DNA of 64,000 nucleotides from Bacillus yapensis (GTDB taxonomy: Bacteria > Bacillota > Bacilli > Bacillales > Cytobacillaceae), in the NCBI RefSeq assembly GCF_005280205.1, contig NZ_SUND01000002.1, forward strand, positions 310,001 through 374,000. The letters are read 5' to 3'. Each line of letters begins with the position of its first letter. The stretch's first letter is position 1. A model generated the notes under the pieces. That model saw only the letters and a list, made by a program, of their open reading frames with translations. It did not search any database and was not told the DNA's origin. The position numbers and the translations under genes were made by a program. This document shows, piece after piece, positions 26,236 through 34,778 of this stretch.

Positions 26236-26725
26236 TTTTGGCCTGATAATTCATTATGAATATGAAAAAATAATAGGTAATCGTTAGTACCACAATATAA
26301 ACGGGTAAGGAATAGACATGTTTCCACCCTGTTAATACAAATACATGAATTTTCGTAAGAGTTATTTCGAAGACGACGGAAAACAATGTCCATATCAATA
26401 GGTAAGCCACTAATTTTAACCTTTTCCATTGTAGAATATCAAGAATATATACATATAGATAGCCGAAGGCAGGATACACAAGGTAGAAAATGAGATCAAA
26501 AATTTCGTAATCCTTTCGATCATTTAAATTGTATAGATTATGTGGATTTACAGCAAGGGAATGATCGAGAATGCTTGGAAAAGAAATGCTAATTAACACA
26601 ATTAACGGCGTAATCGGCTTTTGAAATCGATTTGGTACCAATACGAAAACAAGTAAAGAACAAATAAGTGCAGCTAAGATAAACCATTCATTTATATCGA
26701 ATTTCTCAGGAAAATTAAGTGCCAT
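26216..26725 (-). CDS. CBO0543 family membrane protein
   Basis: 169 residues, about five membrane segments, with the typical blocks DLIFYLVYPAFGYLYVYILD and VFVLTGWKHVYSLPVYIVVL. The family is common in spore-formers and has no known function. It lies two bases after the next membrane gene and is its operon partner. Its 3' end overlaps the convergent acetyltransferase gene. Confidence 0.8.
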   Translation of the reverse strand: MALNFPEKFDINEWFILAALICSLLVFVLVPNRFQKPITPLIVLISISFPSILDHSLAVNPHNLYNLNDRKDYEIFDLIFYLVYPAFGYLYVYILDILQWKRLKLVAYLLIWTLFSVVFEITLTKIHVFVLTGWKHVYSLPVYIVVLTITYYFFIFIMNYQAKTTHQEQ

Positions 26726-26727
26726 AT

Positions 26728-27195
26728 TTATTCCCTCATTAGTCGTTTTTTTCTATACCAAATCCAGAGCGTGAAAGTTGTCAGAACCGTAAATGCCCAC
26801 TCTGATAAAGAATATAAAAGGAAATGGTTCGTTGTGGAATGGATGACGCCAATCTTGATAAAGATGTATTCGGTTAGTGACATGCTGATGATACTGAAGA
26901 GAATGATCAAAAATTTCCAAGACCGTTTTTTCATTCTTGCGTATAGGTCAAAGAACACAACGATAATTAATGGATGTAGAAATAATCTTTTAAGAAAATA
27001 TATGATAAAATAGCTCATCCGTTCTGACAAAGCAATCACGTGTAAATTAAAGAGAAGGATGGACGAAACGGAGTGGAGGATGATCCACACAGTCATCCAA
27101 ATGAAGAAAATTTCAAAAAGATGCAGTCTTTTCTTATAGTTGAGAAAAATGAACATAAGGAACATAAGGGTAGTAAGGTACAATGATATGACCAT
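26728..27195 (-). CDS. membrane protein, CBO0543-like partner
   Basis: 155 residues with four or five hydrophobic segments (LYLTTLMFLMFIFLNY, IFFIWMTVWIILHSVSSILL, LIIVVFFDLYA, FLIILFSIISMSLTEYIFI). It is cotranscribed with the CBO0543 gene and of similar size, so the pair may form a complex; that is inference. Confidence 0.7.
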   Translation of the reverse strand: MVISLYLTTLMFLMFIFLNYKKRLHLFEIFFIWMTVWIILHSVSSILLFNLHVIALSERMSYFIIYFLKRLFLHPLIIVVFFDLYARMKKRSWKFLIILFSIISMSLTEYIFIKIGVIHSTTNHFLLYSLSEWAFTVLTTFTLWIWYRKKRLMRE

Positions 27196-27372
27196 GAGAT
27201 GAGTTCACACCTATAGATTTAATATATTTAGTATGAATTAATCATTCTTTCTATATACAATGGCTAAGGTGAATTTGAAAAATTATTTCATATACCTGTA
27301 TAACTTCCTTACTCTTGAAACCATGATAAGGAGAAACCGATATGACCGTTTCAAAAGTAAGGAGGAGAATAC

Positions 27373-27660
27373 ATGCCGAAAAAGTCTGAGGTAGAAAAAG
27401 AGCAATCTTTTGCAGATATAAATGAACTGAACCGAATGTTGGCAGCAGTTTTAACTTATCTATCCGATGACGCTATCGAAGAAATCGATATTGAATACCT
27501 TCTGGACCATACGGATGGTCTTCGGGAATGGTGGGAACACTATCGGGAACAAAATCGAAAACAAATTGAAGAGGAAATTACGCAGTCGTTAGAGGAGTTA
27601 TCATTAGAAGAGTTAGAACGCCTCCGCCAACAAATTAAAGAAAAAAAGAGCTCATCGTAA
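27373..27660 (+). CDS. hypothetical acidic helical protein, 95 residues
   Basis: Hydrophilic and strongly charged, with Glu-rich helices (QIEEEITQSLEELSLEELER) and a lysine tail. No cysteine or membrane segment. AAGGAGGAG precedes the ATG. No family is recognised. A terminator separates it from the ABC1 kinase gene. Confidence 0.65.
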   Translation: MPKKSEVEKEQSFADINELNRMLAAVLTYLSDDAIEEIDIEYLLDHTDGLREWWEHYREQNRKQIEEEITQSLEELSLEELERLRQQIKEKKSSS

Positions 27661-27691
27661 AGCATTCCTCAAAATAAGTGGAATGCTTTTT
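27660..27691 (+). terminator. terminator after the acidic protein gene
   Basis: AAGCATTCC/GGAATGCTT is a perfect 9-base stem with an 11-base loop, followed by TTT. Confidence 0.75.
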
Positions 27692-27756
27692 AGATGAATC
27701 TTTGTTAAAGGTAGATCGTATTTTACATAGAGTTCTAAATAGAGAGAGGGTTCTTC

Positions 27757-29373
27757 ATGAAGACGAATCGATTTGTACGGATGGGTAAAATATTGAGGCT
27801 TGCTTTCGGCATCATTTTTCAAATATACCGGTTTAAAATTACGAAGAAACCCCCATCCGAATGGGACAGGCTTTGGAGTGAAATCGGAGAACGATTTCGA
27901 AAAACACTGTTTGAATTAGAGGGGTTATTGATTAAAATTGGGCAAATCCTAAGTACTCGAGCAGATTTGCTTCCCGAGAGTTTCATCAAGCAGATCGAAG
28001 ACCTTGCGGATCACGTTCCTCCGTCTACATGGGATGAAATTGAACAAGTTCTTGAGTCTGAATGGGGCGGGCCTGTACAAGAGTTTCTTCAATCGATTGA
28101 ACAAGAGGCGATCGCTTCTGCTTCAATCGGCGAAGTGTATAAGGGAGTTTTAAAAAGTGGAAAGCAAGTTGCCATTAAAGTACAGCGACCTAATATTCAA
28201 TCAATCATTCAAACAGATTTTCATACATTGAAAATCATCATTTGGATATTGGACCATCTCGTTCCTGTTCCAAAAGGATTCATCAATTTTAAAGTGTTAT
28301 ATCGGGAGTTAAAGCAAGTGATTGGAAGGGAGCTTGATTTTAACGTAGAACTACAAACGCAGTTGTACTTTAGAGAGCGATTTAAAGATAAGGCATATGT
28401 TGTGATACCTAACGTTTATCCTGAACTCAGCACTTCAAAGGTGCTCGTCATGGATTGGATAATAGGCGAGCGTATTACAAATGAGAATGCGCTTTTGGAG
28501 ATGGGAGTAAATCGCAATGAATTGGTCAAACACCTAATAGAGCTCTTCCTGCCTCAGTGGCTAGAGCCAGGTACTTTTCATGCCGATCCTCATCCTGGTA
28601 ATATACTCGTGACAAAACAAGGGAAAATTATTTTACTCGATTATGGTATGGTCGGAGATATTAGCAAACAGGATGCTAACTGTTTTCAGGAGTTAATCGA
28701 AAATATACTTTCAAAAAATTACGCGAAAGCAGTTGAATGTCTAAGGCATTTAGGGTTCTTGTTGCCTGAGGCAGATGCTCGTGTGATAGAAAAGTTTCTA
28801 GCAGAAATGGCCTCATTTCAGTTGAATCAATTAAAAGCTATTGATATTTTTGCGTTGAAAAAGGAATTGTATGAAATGGTTCATGTTTTGCCAATCCAGG
28901 TTCCTACTCGTTTTGTATTTTTGGGACGAGCTTTTGTTACAGTTGAAGGGATCATACAGCATCTTGTGCCAGAAGGCGACCTAGTGGAAATGGCTAAGCC
29001 TATCTTTTTAAGATGGCTTAATCAACAAGGAAATGCAAAATGGGCCTTTGCTTGGCGTTGGTTTCAATCACAGCCTCTATTTAAGATCTTTCATACAATC
29101 ACGGATTTTATAAACATGCCTCGAAAGTTAGAGGCTTTGAAAGAGGTAGAACAAAGACGACATTTTCAATTTCAGATCTATGAAAGTCGGAAAAAGCAGT
29201 TATTCCAATTTGTATTTCTTGGTATAGTTGGAATTGGAGTAGGGATCTATTTAGAGCATTCTCTTATTACACAGATTTTTGGTGGAATATTAGTGGTATC
29301 AGGGATTGGTTACATCATCTCTCATATCAAGCTAAAGAAATGGATGAAGTATATGCCGAATAAACATAGATAG
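27757..29373 (+). CDS. ABC1/UbiB (AarF) family atypical kinase
   Basis: 538 residues. The family's KxGQ motif is IKIGQILSTRADLLP (about residue 60), followed by an alanine-rich loop (ASASIGEVYKG), KVQRPN, ELDFNVE, the catalytic HADPHPGNILV (about residue 274) and the metal-binding LLDYGMVG (about 294). Two hydrophobic segments lie near the C-terminus (QFVFLGIVGIGVGIYLEH, IFGGILVVSGIGYIISHI). UbiB-type proteins support isoprenoid quinone synthesis or transport; in a menaquinone-making Bacillus the exact role is open. Confidence 0.92.
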   Translation: MKTNRFVRMGKILRLAFGIIFQIYRFKITKKPPSEWDRLWSEIGERFRKTLFELEGLLIKIGQILSTRADLLPESFIKQIEDLADHVPPSTWDEIEQVLESEWGGPVQEFLQSIEQEAIASASIGEVYKGVLKSGKQVAIKVQRPNIQSIIQTDFHTLKIIIWILDHLVPVPKGFINFKVLYRELKQVIGRELDFNVELQTQLYFRERFKDKAYVVIPNVYPELSTSKVLVMDWIIGERITNENALLEMGVNRNELVKHLIELFLPQWLEPGTFHADPHPGNILVTKQGKIILLDYGMVGDISKQDANCFQELIENILSKNYAKAVECLRHLGFLLPEADARVIEKFLAEMASFQLNQLKAIDIFALKKELYEMVHVLPIQVPTRFVFLGRAFVTVEGIIQHLVPEGDLVEMAKPIFLRWLNQQGNAKWAFAWRWFQSQPLFKIFHTITDFINMPRKLEALKEVEQRRHFQFQIYESRKKQLFQFVFLGIVGIGVGIYLEHSLITQIFGGILVVSGIGYIISHIKLKKWMKYMPNKHR

Positions 29374-29397
29374 TTAAATGGTTCGGAGGGGAAACAA

Positions 29398-29955
29398 TTG
29401 AATATCCAAGCGGTTTTTATAGATAGAGATGGAACAATTGGTGGGAATGAAACGGTTATCTATCCTGGTGAATTTGAGTTATTCCCTGGGGTTGAGGAGT
29501 CCATTCGCGTACTAAAAGATGCTGGTGTTTTAACCTGTTCTTTCACCAATCAACCAGGAATTGCTCGAGGCGAAGCTGTGATTGGGGATTTTGAAAAAGA
29601 ATTAAGTCGTTTTGGAGTAGATAAATTTTATATTTGTCCTCATCAGCATACAGAAGGGTGTGAATGCAGAAAACCATCCCCAGGGATGCTTTTAAAAGCG
29701 GCAGAGGAGAATCATCTCGACCTGAAGAAATGCATCGTTATAGGTGATCGATGGACAGATTTGATTGCTGCTGATGAAGTAGGGTGTATGAAAATATTAG
29801 TCAAAACCGGAAGTGGAACAAGTGCTTATGAGCAATACATAAACAGTGAATATACTGGTCGTTGGGGCGAAATACAGCCAGATTTTGTCACTAGTGATTT
29901 TAATGCAGCGGTGCAATGGATCATGATAAAAAAGGCTGCACTTGGCAGCCTTTAA
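29398..29955 (+). CDS. HAD-IIIA phosphatase (HisB/GmhB-like)
   Basis: 185 residues. DRDGTIGG is HAD motif I, SFTNQPGIARG motif II, CRKPSPGML carries the motif III Lys, and VIGDRWTDLIAA motif IV. The zinc loop CPHQHTEGCEC is that of HisB-N and GmhB-type phosphatases of histidinol phosphate or heptose bisphosphate. No histidine genes are nearby. TTG start with CGGAGGGG upstream. Confidence 0.88.
   Translation: MNIQAVFIDRDGTIGGNETVIYPGEFELFPGVEESIRVLKDAGVLTCSFTNQPGIARGEAVIGDFEKELSRFGVDKFYICPHQHTEGCECRKPSPGMLLKAAEENHLDLKKCIVIGDRWTDLIAADEVGCMKILVKTGSGTSAYEQYINSEYTGRWGEIQPDFVTSDFNAAVQWIMIKKAALGSL
29931..29953. terminator. hairpin at convergent gene ends
   Basis: AAAGGCTGC/GCAGCCTTT is a perfect 9-base stem overlapping the HAD stop. 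The T run is strong on the minus strand (TTTTTTATC), so it mainly ends the short gene at 29958. Confidence 0.7.
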
Positions 29956-29957
29956 GG

Positions 29958-30101
29958 TTAAGGGTTATTAGGGTTACTTGGTTCTTGAATCGGGACCCGT
30001 TTACTTGGTGGCTTAGGATAATTTTCACCAGCAGGGGCCGTCAAGGTATTTCTTTTGTCCAAAACCTTTCCTGTATATTCGATTGGATTACTGTCCTTCA
30101 T
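29958..30101 (-). CDS. short proline- and asparagine-rich protein, 47 residues
   Basis: A 48-codon frame starts at ATG 30101, with a near-ideal GGAGGTGA upstream, and ends just before a strong hairpin. The product is polar (MKDSNPIEYTGKVLDKRN ... PSNPNNP), with no membrane segment. No family is recognised. The ribosome binding site, clean frame and terminator together make it a likely real gene. Confidence 0.6.
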   Translation of the reverse strand: MKDSNPIEYTGKVLDKRNTLTAPAGENYPKPPSKRVPIQEPSNPNNP

Positions 30102-30166
30102 TGTCGTCACCTCCATTAATAGGATGATTCAACAATTGAATTCCAATCACAGGTAAATGTTCCAAA

Positions 30167-30799
30167 CTAAAAGGTCAGCTTGATTTCTTGAGAATTAAAG
30201 ATCTTCATTTCACTTTTATTAAAAATATCGCTCGTATTAAGTAAGATCCACTCGAGAGTGCCAGGGGTATGGACAATGAATCCGATATTTCCTTGTTTGA
30301 CTTCTTTCCCTAGAAGTTCGCCGTTCAGCTCTTCAAGATAAATATCCTCGTGCCAATCGAATTCCTCTCCTAGGTTGGTTTTCATTTTGGCTACGGGGGC
30401 AAAATGTACTGGCTCAGTTGAGGTATTTTCGACCTGTACGAATACTTTCACGAAATCAAATTCCTCTTCGTGTGTCAGGACATGAAAATAGTCGATTAAA
30501 CTATAATCAGGTCGTAAATGAATTTGTTTCATCTCTTTGATAGTGAGACGAATTGGGCCGAACTCAAATGTATCACCAATTTCTGAGATAGCTTCTAAAG
30601 TGGCTTCACCTTTTTTATCAGAAACTGTTTGCCCGATTTCCATTAAGGAACGGTCATCTGGTACCTGTGGATTGGGACTGTATTCAGTTGAAAAAGTTGA
30701 TTCGGCTTCTACTACACGTGCCTCAGCTAAGTTATTATCGTCTGAGCATCCTACTAACAAAAGTGCACTTAGAAACACAAGATTAAATTCTCTTTTCAC
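30167..30799 (-). CDS. lipoprotein with DUF4352-like domain
   Basis: GTG 30799 follows GGAGGGTG by five bases; the frame extends to a TTG at 30814. The signal peptide ends in a lipobox (LLLVGCSDD). Residues 75-200 look like the immunoglobulin-like DUF4352: FEFGPIRLTIKEMK, FVKVFVQVENTSTEPVHFAPV and WILLNTSD. It is an exported, membrane-anchored protein of unknown role. It lies 28 bases after the alkaline phosphatase gene and may be cotranscribed with it. Confidence 0.75.
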   Translation of the reverse strand: MKREFNLVFLSALLLVGCSDDNNLAEARVVEAESTFSTEYSPNPQVPDDRSLMEIGQTVSDKKGEATLEAISEIGDTFEFGPIRLTIKEMKQIHLRPDYSLIDYFHVLTHEEEFDFVKVFVQVENTSTEPVHFAPVAKMKTNLGEEFDWHEDIYLEELNGELLGKEVKQGNIGFIVHTPGTLEWILLNTSDIFNKSEMKIFNSQEIKLTF

Positions 30800-30827
30800 A
30801 CGAACACCCTCCAAGCGTAACGTATTT

Positions 30828-32204
30828 CTATCTGTCCTTGATCGAAATTCTATATTTTAGTATTTCAAAGATATTTTTGGCGATGTCGGTATTGTCAATT
30901 TGTCCAGCAAATTTGTCAGAGGAAGGGCCATATGCAAAAACCGGAACATCTTCTCCAGTGTGACCACCAGTCGTCCAACCTGTGTTAGAGCGAGTATCAA
31001 AGATTTCTTCAATCGCATTATCGATTTCCACGATTTGCTTTGTGGCAGCAGCTGTTTTCACAGATTGAATTTCTTCTTTAGTTAATTCAAGATCAATGTA
31101 TTGCTTCAATGTCTCTTCTACACTAGCACCAGCAACAATTTTCTCTGCCATAAAATCAGGCGTACGTTTCGCTGCTTTTAGTGCTTCTGGATACCAGTTA
31201 TAGATACCATTTGCACCGATAGAGAATCCACCTGTAGAATGGTCCGCTGTTGCAACTACTAAAGTGTGCTTGTCTTTTTTTGCAAAATTTATGGCTGCTT
31301 CGAACGCTTTTTCGAAGTCTTCCATTTCACTCATCGCACCAACAATGTCATTGTCATGGCCAGCCCAGTCGATTTGACTTCCTTCTACCATTAAAAAGAA
31401 GCCATCCTTGTCCTTGCTTAGCCGTTGGATTGCAGAGTTTGTCATGTCTTCCAATGAAGGAGTATCCTCAGTGCGGTCAATCATTTTCGCCATGCCTCTT
31501 GGGGCAAATAGACCAAGTACCTGATCATTTCTGTCTTTTAATAAATCCTTCTTATTTGTTACATAACTAAATCCATCTTCTTTAAACTCATCCACAAGAT
31601 TTCGGTCATTTCGGATAAAAAGGTCTGTTCCACCACCAAGTAGAACGTCAATTTTATGCTTTCCTTTGACTAAGTCATCGAAATAATCATCAGCGATAGC
31701 GTTCATATTTTGACGACTATGATCGTGTGAACCAAAGGATGCAGGCGTAGCATGTGTGATTTCAGAAGTTGCCACGAGTCCAGTCGCTTTCCCTTGTTCT
31801 TTAGCAGCTTCAAGCACTGTTTTCACGTTAGTTCCATCATTATCAACTGCGATGGCATTGTTATATGTTTTGATTCCCGCAGACATGGCGGTTGCTGCGG
31901 AAGCAGAATCGGTAATATTTTGAGCAGGGTCTTCTGGGTAAGTTATTTGCTGACCAATGAGATAGGGATCGAATCCTGTTGTATCAACAAATTTTGATTT
32001 TGCCGTATCTTTTAAATAACGATGGGCTGACGTGTAAGAGACTCCCATACCGTCTCCGATTAGAACAATGACATTCTTGATTTTTGCGTTTGAATGTTCC
32101 TGCTTTGCATCTACCGGCAGGATGCTCCCCATTAGACTTCCAGTTGCTACAGCAGATACTACTACCAATGGGACGAGTTTCTTTTTCCACTTTTTTGACA
32201 ACAT
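30828..32204 (-). CDS. phoA: alkaline phosphatase
   Basis: 458 residues with a Sec signal peptide (cleavage likely after VDA, residue 33). IGDGMG holds the first metal ligand Asp51, DSASAATAMS contains the nucleophile Ser100, and VEGSQIDWAGHDND, ATADHSTGGF and TGGHTGEDVP supply the other zinc ligands. It releases phosphate from organic esters outside the cell. GGAGGG precedes the ATG. A perfect -10 and a PhoP-box-like array upstream suggest induction under phosphate starvation. Confidence 0.95.
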   Translation of the reverse strand: MLSKKWKKKLVPLVVVSAVATGSLMGSILPVDAKQEHSNAKIKNVIVLIGDGMGVSYTSAHRYLKDTAKSKFVDTTGFDPYLIGQQITYPEDPAQNITDSASAATAMSAGIKTYNNAIAVDNDGTNVKTVLEAAKEQGKATGLVATSEITHATPASFGSHDHSRQNMNAIADDYFDDLVKGKHKIDVLLGGGTDLFIRNDRNLVDEFKEDGFSYVTNKKDLLKDRNDQVLGLFAPRGMAKMIDRTEDTPSLEDMTNSAIQRLSKDKDGFFLMVEGSQIDWAGHDNDIVGAMSEMEDFEKAFEAAINFAKKDKHTLVVATADHSTGGFSIGANGIYNWYPEALKAAKRTPDFMAEKIVAGASVEETLKQYIDLELTKEEIQSVKTAAATKQIVEIDNAIEEIFDTRSNTGWTTGGHTGEDVPVFAYGPSSDKFAGQIDNTDIAKNIFEILKYRISIKDR

Positions 32205-32236
32205 GATTTTCCCTCCTTAAATTAACTTCATTGCCT

Positions 32237-32290
32237 ATTATATTTTTGGTAGTTTAATAGTCTATTAATAATATATTTGAATTTTGTAAA
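32237..32290 (-). promoter_or_regulatory. PhoP-box-like array and -10 of the alkaline phosphatase gene
   Basis: On the minus strand four hexamers start exactly 11 bases apart: TTTACA (32290-32285), CAAATA (32279-32274), TTAATA (32268-32263) and TTAAAC (32257-32252). Two match the PhoP consensus TT(A/C/T)A(C/T)A. A perfect TATAAT (32242-32237) begins ten bases further on. PhoP~P-activated promoters have this geometry and a poor -35. Confidence 0.6.
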
Positions 32291-32402
32291 TATTTTTAGG
32301 TCAAAAGTTGGTCGGCTTTTCGAACTAGTTACCTAGAATTTTTAGGAATTAGAAGGAGGTCTAGGTTTTTTGGCGAAACCAATATTAGGGGAGGATGAGA
32401 CA

Positions 32403-32768
32403 ATGAAAAGTCCAATTAAAAACAAAATCAATCTCGTGTTTATACCTGTCACAGATATACAAAAGGCAAAAGAATGGTACACTATGATTCTAGGCTTGGA
32501 GGATGGCGAGGATTTTTTTGAGCATTTGTTTGTTGCTAAAATGGAAGGTGCAGGACTTATCCTTGATACAATGCCAATGTGGAAAGATGAAATGGGAAAA
32601 GTGCCAAGAATAAATGTACCAGTGATTCAGTTTGGAACAGATGACATCCATGCATCTTATGAATTTATGAAGGAGCATGGAGTGGAGCTTGTTACAGAGA
32701 TAGAGCATGAACAATTCTTCGTTTTCAAGGATCTAGATGGCAACTTACTGATGGTATGTCAGGGCTGA
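32403..32768 (+). CDS. VOC family (glyoxalase/bleomycin-resistance-like) protein
   Basis: 121 residues of one VOC domain: INLVFIPVTDIQKAKEWYTMILG, VPVIQFGTDDIHASYEFMKEHG and FFVFKDLDGNLLMVCQ. GGGGAGG lies eight bases before ATG 32403. A TTG at 32370 with AAGGAGGT upstream is an alternative that adds 11 residues. The ligand is unknown. Confidence 0.85.
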   Translation: MKSPIKNKINLVFIPVTDIQKAKEWYTMILGLEDGEDFFEHLFVAKMEGAGLILDTMPMWKDEMGKVPRINVPVIQFGTDDIHASYEFMKEHGVELVTEIEHEQFFVFKDLDGNLLMVCQG

Positions 32769-32793
32769 AGAATTAACTACGGAGGATTCGTTA

Positions 32794-33762
32794 ATGAAAA
32801 AGAAATTAAAAATCGTAGGGGCACTCGTATTGTTGCTAATGGTCTTTATTTTTTTGAACAATACATCCTTATTTGTAAAAACGGGAAATCCTACACTGCT
32901 TGCGCATCGTGGGATGGCGCAAACCTTTCCGATGGAGGGAATTGAATGGGATACGTGTACGGCTGAAATTATAAATGAACCAGAGCATTCCTATCTTGAA
33001 AACACAATCCCTTCCATGGAAGCGGCTTTTGCAGCTGGAGCCGATGTGGTCGAATTTGATATAAAAAGAACAAAAGATAATCAATTAGCTGTTTTTCATG
33101 ATTTTGAATTGTCTTGCCGAACCGATGGCAAGGGTTCGGTTTCTGATTATACGATGGAAGAATTGAAACAATTGGATGTCGGATACGGCTACACTGCTGA
33201 TGGAGGTAAAACCTTTCCTTTTCGCGGAAAAGGGTTAGGGTTAATGCCTTCTTTAACTGAAGTGTTGACACAATTTCCGGAACGGTCATTTCTTATTCAT
33301 ATTAAGAGTAGTGAGCAAGAGGATGGTGAACTCTTGGCACAGTATTTAAAAGATCTAGCGCCGGAGCAACGGAAGTTAATTACGGTTTATGGCGATGATG
33401 TACCAATGGCGGCATTAAAGAAGCAAATACCGGAAATCCCGGTTATGTCGATGGCGACCTTGAAAAGGTGTATGCTACCATACATAGCAGTTGGATGGAC
33501 AGGCTATATCCCGAATGCTTGTGAAAATACACAACTACATCTACCTGAGAGGTATGCTCGTTGGATGTGGGGATGGCCTAACAAATTTGTGGAGCGAATG
33601 GAGTCAGTTGGTACGAACGTAGCCATTGTAGCAGGCGACGGAGCTTGGTCTGAAGGATTTGATACTTTAGAAGATTTAGAGCGATTACCTTCTGATTTTG
33701 GTGGACAAATTTGGACAAATCGGATTGAGTTAATTGCCCCTAAAATAAAGAACGGAAAATAA
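32794..33762 (+). CDS. glycerophosphodiester phosphodiesterase
   Basis: 322 residues with an N-terminal membrane segment (VGALVLLLMVFIFL). The catalytic core is LLAHRGMAQ (His38, Arg39), ENTIPSMEAAFAAGADVVEFDIK and VFHDFEL, all typical of the GDPD family. It cleaves glycerophosphodiesters to glycerol-3-phosphate and an alcohol, outside the membrane. ACGGAGGA precedes the ATG. Together with the alkaline phosphatase nearby it suggests phosphate scavenging, although it has a separate promoter region. Confidence 0.9.
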   Translation: MKKKLKIVGALVLLLMVFIFLNNTSLFVKTGNPTLLAHRGMAQTFPMEGIEWDTCTAEIINEPEHSYLENTIPSMEAAFAAGADVVEFDIKRTKDNQLAVFHDFELSCRTDGKGSVSDYTMEELKQLDVGYGYTADGGKTFPFRGKGLGLMPSLTEVLTQFPERSFLIHIKSSEQEDGELLAQYLKDLAPEQRKLITVYGDDVPMAALKKQIPEIPVMSMATLKRCMLPYIAVGWTGYIPNACENTQLHLPERYARWMWGWPNKFVERMESVGTNVAIVAGDGAWSEGFDTLEDLERLPSDFGGQIWTNRIELIAPKIKNGK

Positions 33763-33768
33763 ACAAAT

Positions 33769-33817
33769 GAAAGCTGTCCTATCGGTCTATTTGGCTTCGG
33801 TTGGACGGCTTCTTTTT
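33769..33817 (+). terminator. terminator after GDPD gene
   Basis: AAGCTGTCC pairs with GGACGGCTT (one wobble), followed by CTTTTTG. Confidence 0.65.
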
Positions 33818-33959
33818 GTCTTAATTTCAAATGTATAGGACGACTTGTTCTCCAACCTCAACGCATTTTTCGAACTTCTTAAGAATAATACAAGATCCAT
33901 AGTACATAGGGATGAGAATAGAAATGTCATAAAAAAGCTTCTGTGAGGAGCTGAAACCA

Positions 33960-34142
33960 ATGAGAAGAAACCGAAACATGCCAATTGTTGCTCTACTTGC
34001 TGTCTTCTTACTGGTATTTATTATTGTTATTGCGATTCGACATATAAAGGTGTACATCGTGTTTAGTTCTGGATTAGGACCTTTTATTATCATCGGCTTG
34101 ATCATCTTACTGATTCTTTTTGTTTTTTTCAAAGGCTTGTAA
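33960..34142 (+). CDS. small membrane protein, 60 residues
   Basis: Two hydrophobic segments (IVALLAVFLLVFIIVIAI and FIIIGLIILLILFVFF) joined by a short loop. TGAGGAGC lies upstream of ATG 33960. No family is recognised. A longer minus-strand frame over the same DNA has no comparable start signal. Confidence 0.55.
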   Translation: MRRNRNMPIVALLAVFLLVFIIVIAIRHIKVYIVFSSGLGPFIIIGLIILLILFVFFKGL

Positions 34143-34209
34143 AAAAGGATTTTACCGGAGATGTATCGAACATATTCTTATATAGCGTTTTGTTAAGGAG
34201 GAAAGATAG

Positions 34210-34737
34210 ATGGATGTAAGGTACCCAATTGGGAAATTTCAAGTAGATAGTGAAATCACTATGGATCTCGTGCAGGGGTGGATCGAAGACGTGGATCAAT
34301 TACCTGGACAATTACGGGAAGCGGTTGAGGTACTAAACGATGAACAGCTTGATACCCCTTATCGTGATGGAGGGTGGACAGTACGACAGGTTGTTCATCA
34401 TTTAGCGGATAGTCATATGAATGCATATATTCGATTTAAGTTAGCTTTAACAGAGGAGAACCCGATCATTAAGCCATATGAAGAAGCGGAGTGGGCGAAA
34501 TTACCAGACTCCGAGTTACCAGTTGAAGTTTCGTTAGCTATATTAGAAAATGTGCATTTACGTTTAGTGAAAATTTTAAACAGTTTAGGTCCAGAAGACT
34601 TAGAAAAAACATTCGTTCACCCTGATTCAGGGCTAACAGCGGTGGCAAAAAACATCGGATTGTATTCCTGGCATGGACGTCATCATCTTGCCCATATTAC
34701 TTCCCTATGTTCTCGGAAGGGATGGAAAGTGTATTAA
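34210..34737 (+). CDS. bstA: bacillithiol S-transferase BstA / YfiT-like DinB protein
   Basis: 175 residues: RYPIGKFQ at the N-terminus, then the DinB four-helix bundle with [20 protein letters not shown] and [14 protein letters not shown], whose three histidines bind the metal. This is the B. subtilis YfiT/BstA pattern; BstA joins bacillithiol to electrophiles. AAGGAGGA precedes the ATG. It is monocistronic. Confidence 0.88.
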   Translation: MDVRYPIGKFQVDSEITMDLVQGWIEDVDQLPGQLREAVEVLNDEQLDTPYRDGGWTVRQVVHHLADSHMNAYIRFKLALTEENPIIKPYEEAEWAKLPDSELPVEVSLAILENVHLRLVKILNSLGPEDLEKTFVHPDSGLTAVAKNIGLYSWHGRHHLAHITSLCSRKGWKVY

Positions 34738-34744
34738 TAAAAGG

Positions 34745-34766
34745 GGACTCCTTTTTAGCGGAGTCC
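34745..34766. terminator. hairpin between convergent genes
   Basis: GGACTCC/GGAGTCC is a perfect stem. On the minus strand CCTTTTATT follows, so it mainly terminates the HD-domain gene. Confidence 0.65.
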
Positions 34767-34778
34767 ACTCTAAAATTA

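Noticed and set aside
33827-34132. 101-codon minus-strand frame
   Set aside because: It has no ribosome binding site and covers the small membrane protein gene at 33960, which has one.
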